Origin: Burkholderiaceae bacterium
Lineage (GTDB): Bacteria > Pseudomonadota > Gammaproteobacteria > Burkholderiales > Burkholderiaceae_D
Assembly: GCA_031266815.1 (NCBI GenBank)
Contig: JAISAG010000053.1
Span: 1 to 33,459, forward strand
DNA length: 33,459 bases
Direction of reading: 5' to 3'
Under the pieces are notes generated by a model. It had not been told where the DNA came from. It searched no databases and saw only the letters and a program-made list of their open reading frames with translations. A program made the translations under genes and the position numbers. Below, piece by piece: positions 29,814 to 33,459 of the stretch; positions within the stretch are counted from its first letter, which is position 1; every line of letters begins with the position of its first letter.

Positions 29814-30149
29814 ATGCAATATATCTTCTTCAGTGCGGCAAGACGGTATGGGTTTGGTGTGAGCCTGATATTGCTGGCCTGGCATTCTGCGGTGTGGGGA
29901 GCTGACCTGGATGTTGTGGTGGGCGCTCCCGTGCCCGTGGTTGCGCCGGTTCCCGTTATTGCCCCCGCCATGCCAGTCGCTTATGGTCCGCCCGTTATGA
30001 TGGTGCCGTCAGCCCCTTATGCCCAGCCGGTTATCCCCTACGCCGTTCCCGTCATGCCTGCCTATGCGCCCGCGTACAGACCGTACCCACCGCTGTTTGT
30101 GGGGGGATACTACCACCACTATTGGGGCGGTCGCCATTACCGTCGTTAG
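29814..30149 (+). CDS. Exported Pro/Val-rich small protein with Tyr/His-rich C-terminus
   Basis: Signal-peptide-like N-terminus (FGVSLILLAWHSAVWGAD), (P)VP/VxAP repeats, C-terminus GGYYHHYWGGRHYRR. AAGGAG RBS. Confidence 0.6.
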   Translation: MQYIFFSAARRYGFGVSLILLAWHSAVWGADLDVVVGAPVPVVAPVPVIAPAMPVAYGPPVMMVPSAPYAQPVIPYAVPVMPAYAPAYRPYPPLFVGGYYHHYWGGRHYRR

Positions 30150-30160
30150 AGGCTGCCGTT

Positions 30161-31414
30161 TTACAAGTATCCAATAACGGTATCGCCAAAGTCGGAGGTG
30201 GATACCTCTGTTGCGGCTGGCAGAAGTCCCGCAAAATCGCTGGTGACCCGTCCAGACGCAATGGCTTTCTGCATGGCGGAAATAATCCGGTCAGCGGCTT
30301 CTGTCCAGCCGATGTGGCGCAGCATCATTTCGGCGGACAAGATGAGCGAACCCGGGTTGGCGTTGTTTTTGCCTGCCATCAGGGGCGCCGTGCCGTGTGT
30401 TGCCTCAAAAATGGCGACAGAGTCCGACATGTTGGCGCCGGGAGCGATGCCAATGCCGCCTACCTGTGCGGCGAGGGCATCGGATATGTAGTCGCCGTTC
30501 AGATTGAGCGTCGCAATGACGCTGAATTCTGTAGGGCGGAGCAGGATTTCCTGAAGGAACGCATCCGCCAGCACATCCTTGACGACGATGGTTTTCCCTG
30601 TTCCGGGGTGACTGAACTGGCACCACGGTCCTTTTCCGATGCGGGTCGCGCCGAATTCCCTTTGCGCCAGCGCGTAACCCCAGTCGCGGAAACTGCCCTC
30701 GGTAAACTTCATGATGTTGCCTTTATGCACCAGCGTGACAGAAGGGCGGTCATGCTCAACGGCGTACTGAAGCGCTTTTCGAACCAGGCGTTCTGTTCCT
30801 TCCCGTGAAACGGGCTTGATGCCGATGCCGGAAGTACCGGGAAAGCGTATCTGGCTGATACCCATGTCGCGCTGAAGGAAGTCAATGACTCTTTTCGCTT
30901 CGGGCGAGCCTTCCGGCCATTCAATACCGGCATAGATATCTTCCGTGTTTTCGCGGAAAAGAACCATGTCGGTTTTTTCCGGCTCCTTCAGCGGGGAAGG
31001 GACGCCGGCAAAGTAACGAACAGGACGCAGGCAAACGTACAGGTCAAGCTGTTGCCTCATGGTCACGTTCAGCGAGCGGCTTCCCCCGCCAACAGGGGTA
31101 GTGAGAGGCCCTTTGATGGAAATGACATACTCTTTCAGTGCCCGCATGGTTTCGTCGGGTAGCAGGGCGCCCTGACCGTAATTTTTTTGGGCCTTGTCGC
31201 TGGCGTAGACCTCCATCCACGCGATCTGCCGCTTGCCCGCGTAAGCCTTTTGAACGGCGGCGGAAACGACTTTGCGCATGACGGGGGAAATGTCCGCGCC
31301 GATTCCGTCGCCCTCAATAAAAGGAATAATCGGGTTATCCGGAACATTCAGCGAAAAATCAGGATTGACGGTAATTTTTTTGCCATTTTCAGGCACCTGA
31401 ATGTGTTGGGGCAT
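30161..31414 (-). CDS. icd: NADP-dependent isocitrate dehydrogenase
   Basis: [72 protein letters not shown]. Confidence 0.96.
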   Translation of the reverse strand: MPQHIQVPENGKKITVNPDFSLNVPDNPIIPFIEGDGIGADISPVMRKVVSAAVQKAYAGKRQIAWMEVYASDKAQKNYGQGALLPDETMRALKEYVISIKGPLTTPVGGGSRSLNVTMRQQLDLYVCLRPVRYFAGVPSPLKEPEKTDMVLFRENTEDIYAGIEWPEGSPEAKRVIDFLQRDMGISQIRFPGTSGIGIKPVSREGTERLVRKALQYAVEHDRPSVTLVHKGNIMKFTEGSFRDWGYALAQREFGATRIGKGPWCQFSHPGTGKTIVVKDVLADAFLQEILLRPTEFSVIATLNLNGDYISDALAAQVGGIGIAPGANMSDSVAIFEATHGTAPLMAGKNNANPGSLILSAEMMLRHIGWTEAADRIISAMQKAIASGRVTSDFAGLLPAATEVSTSDFGDTVIGYL

Positions 31415-31436
31415 GATTTCTCCTGACGGGACGGGG

Positions 31437-32378
31437 TCAGACGACAGCACCGTCTGCGGTGCCTTTCTCCCGGGTGGGTTTGATAAGGTCCTCTCGCCGG
31501 ATACCCAGCCACATGGCAATGGCGGCGGCAACGAAGACTGAGGAATAGATGCTGCACACGATGCCGATGGTCAATGCCAGTGCGAAATTGTGCAAGGCGG
31601 GTCCGCCGAAAATCAGCATGGCAAGCACCGTTGCTTCCGTGCAGCCATGGGTGATGATAGTGCGGGAAATGGTGCTGGTAATGGCGTGGTTGATGACTTC
31701 CCGCACGCTGGCTTTTCGCATGATCCGGAAATTTTCCCTCACGCGGTCGAAAATAATGACGGATTCGTTGACGGAATATCCAAGCACTGCCAGCACGGCT
31801 GCCAGCACGGACAGGGAAAATTCCCATTGGAAACAGGCAAAGAAGCCCAAAATGATGACGACATCGTGCAGGTTGGCCAGAACCGCCGCCACACCATACT
31901 TCCATTCAAAGCGAAATGCCATGTAAATGATGATGCCGATTACGACCATGGCCAGCGCGATTAATCCATCGCGGGTCAATTCATCGCCAACTTGCGGCCC
32001 GACAAATTCCACTCGTTTCAACTGCACTTCGGGATCTTTCTCCCGGAGCAGTGTCATCAGTTTTTCGCTCATTTCCGCCGGACTGACATCCTTTCTCAAA
32101 GGGAGATTGACAATAACGTCCTGAGCGCGCCCAAAGTTCTGCACCTGAACATCGTCGCCCAGCTTCAGCGTAGCGACTGTGCTTCGGATATCGTCCAGGT
32201 TGGCGGGCCGGGTATAACTGACCTCTATCGTGGTGCCGCCCGTGAATTCGTTGGACAGATGTAATCCCCTGAAAACCAGAAATCCCACCGCCACAACGAA
32301 GGTGAGCAGGGAAATGACATTGAGAATCAGCGCGTAGCGCATGAAGGGGATGTCTCTTTTGATGCGGAAGAATTCCAT
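31437..32378 (-). CDS. secF: Protein translocase subunit SecF
   Basis: [69 protein letters not shown]. Confidence 0.96.
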   Translation of the reverse strand: MEFFRIKRDIPFMRYALILNVISLLTFVVAVGFLVFRGLHLSNEFTGGTTIEVSYTRPANLDDIRSTVATLKLGDDVQVQNFGRAQDVIVNLPLRKDVSPAEMSEKLMTLLREKDPEVQLKRVEFVGPQVGDELTRDGLIALAMVVIGIIIYMAFRFEWKYGVAAVLANLHDVVIILGFFACFQWEFSLSVLAAVLAVLGYSVNESVIIFDRVRENFRIMRKASVREVINHAITSTISRTIITHGCTEATVLAMLIFGGPALHNFALALTIGIVCSIYSSVFVAAAIAMWLGIRREDLIKPTREKGTADGAVV

Positions 32379-32430
32379 GATGTCCGTTAAGTGTCTGTGT
32401 AGTCAGTATGAACAGAAATGCGGTATCCGG

Positions 32431-33459
32431 TTATTTTTCATCGGGTTTCCAGATTTGCCCGATGGACAGTGCGCCCACTTTCCTGCGATGTCCGTACCAG
32501 AGGTTGACTACCCCGCGCATGACGAATACCGATGAGAAAAGTGAAGTCAAAATGCCCAGAATATGGACAACCGCAAACCCCCTGATGGGGCCCGAGCCCA
32601 TCAGAAACAGTGCCAGTCCCGCGATGAGCGTAGTGACATTGGAATCCAGAATTGTCGCCCACGCGTGGGAAAACCCGTTGGATATGGCGGCGTGCGGGGA
32701 TTGACCCGCACGCAGTTCCTCTCGTATTCGCTCATTGATCAACACATTGGAGTCAATGGCCATTCCCAGCGTGAGCGCGATTGCCGCGATGCCGGGCAGG
32801 GTCAGCGTTACCTGGAGCAGGGACAAAATCGCAATCAGGAGCAGAACATTGACAGACAGCGCCAGCACGCTGAACAGGCCGAACAGCACGTAGTACAGCA
32901 TCATGAACAGGGAAACGGCGGCGAAACCATACAGGTTGGAGCGGAGTCCCTTGGCGATATTTTCCGCGCCCAACTGGGGCCCGATAGTGCGCTCTTCGAC
33001 AATCTCCATGGGTGCGGCGAGGGAACCGGCACGCAGCAGCAGGGCGAGGTCGGTAGCGGCCTGCGAGCTGCCCATTCCCGTAATCTGGAAGCGGGAACCC
33101 AGTTCGTCGCGGATGGTGGCGACCGTCAGTACCTCGCCTTTCCCGCGTTCAAACAGCACGATGGACATCAGCTTCCCTATTTTGCTGCGGGTCGCCTGAC
33201 GCATCCTGCGTCCTCCATCGCCGTTCAGGTCAATCGCCACCGCCGCCATATGGTTCTGGTCAAAGGTGGGGGACGCGTTGGAGATGTAATCGCCCGTGAT
33301 AATCGGTTCCTTGTACAGGATGACGGGGGCATTATTTCCCACGGTAAAGAGTTCGGAGCCCAACGGGACCGCGACCAGCGTTTCGTTGCCGCGTGTAATG
33401 GATTCGTCAACCATGCGCACTTCCAGCGTGGCGGTACGGCCGATAATATCCTTGGCCCT
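32431..33459 (-). CDS. secD: Protein translocase subunit SecD (partial, N-terminus beyond window)
   Basis: SQAATDLALLLRAGSLAAPMEIVEERTIGPQLGAENI, LTLPGIAAIALTLGMAIDSNVLINERIREELRAG. Frame open to the window end. Confidence 0.95.
   Translation of the reverse strand, partial: RAKDIIGRTATLEVRMVDESITRGNETLVAVPLGSELFTVGNNAPVILYKEPIITGDYISNASPTFDQNHMAAVAIDLNGDGGRRMRQATRSKIGKLMSIVLFERGKGEVLTVATIRDELGSRFQITGMGSSQAATDLALLLRAGSLAAPMEIVEERTIGPQLGAENIAKGLRSNLYGFAAVSLFMMLYYVLFGLFSVLALSVNVLLLIAILSLLQVTLTLPGIAAIALTLGMAIDSNVLINERIREELRAGQSPHAAISNGFSHAWATILDSNVTTLIAGLALFLMGSGPIRGFAVVHILGILTSLFSSVFVMRGVVNLWYGHRRKVGALSIGQIWKPDEK

Overview
The window is 33.5 kb of dense, mostly housekeeping bacterial chromosome, probably a beta-proteobacterium. 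The Oxalobacter-like metabolic content (my inference from recalled sequences, no search run) suggests an oxalate-using Oxalobacteraceae. From left to right it contains: (i) a GT8 glycosyltransferase; (ii) a small glycan cluster of polysaccharide deacetylase, two GT4 glycosyltransferases and an orphan membrane protein; (iii) the glyoxylate-to-pyruvate pathway gcl-hyi-glxR-glycerate kinase-pyk, followed by an FlK-like thioesterase; (iv) an OxlT/OFA-family MFS transporter interrupted by one in-frame UGA, then a divergent pair of a Crp/Fnr regulator and a formyl-CoA-transferase-like (type III) CoA transferase; (v) a stand-alone homologue of the 10-formyl-THF dehydrogenase hydrolase domain, then SAH riboswitch-ahcY-metF; (vi) nusB-ribH-ribBA, a Fur-family regulator, a CBS-domain protein, an M20 amidohydrolase, a ClC channel/antiporter, groES-groEL with a perfect CIRCE element, a PBP4-type carboxypeptidase, icd and secF-secD. 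The most interesting signal is in 12.3-15.0 kb. Two Fnr/Dnr-like palindromes (TTGACCAAGGTCAT and CTTGACCGCAGTCAAG) lie at the same 30.5-bp centre-to-minus-10 distance upstream of the OFA transporter and of the CoA transferase. Each promoter is followed by an inferred leader of about 140-150 nt. The neighbouring Crp/Fnr regulator carries an E-x-x-S-R recognition helix but no FNR cysteine cluster. Together these suggest an undescribed local regulon for oxalate/CoA metabolism. Other points to check are the UGA inside the transporter, a Gly at the unusual V51 position of glyoxylate carboligase, and the formyl-THF hydrolase-like enzyme.
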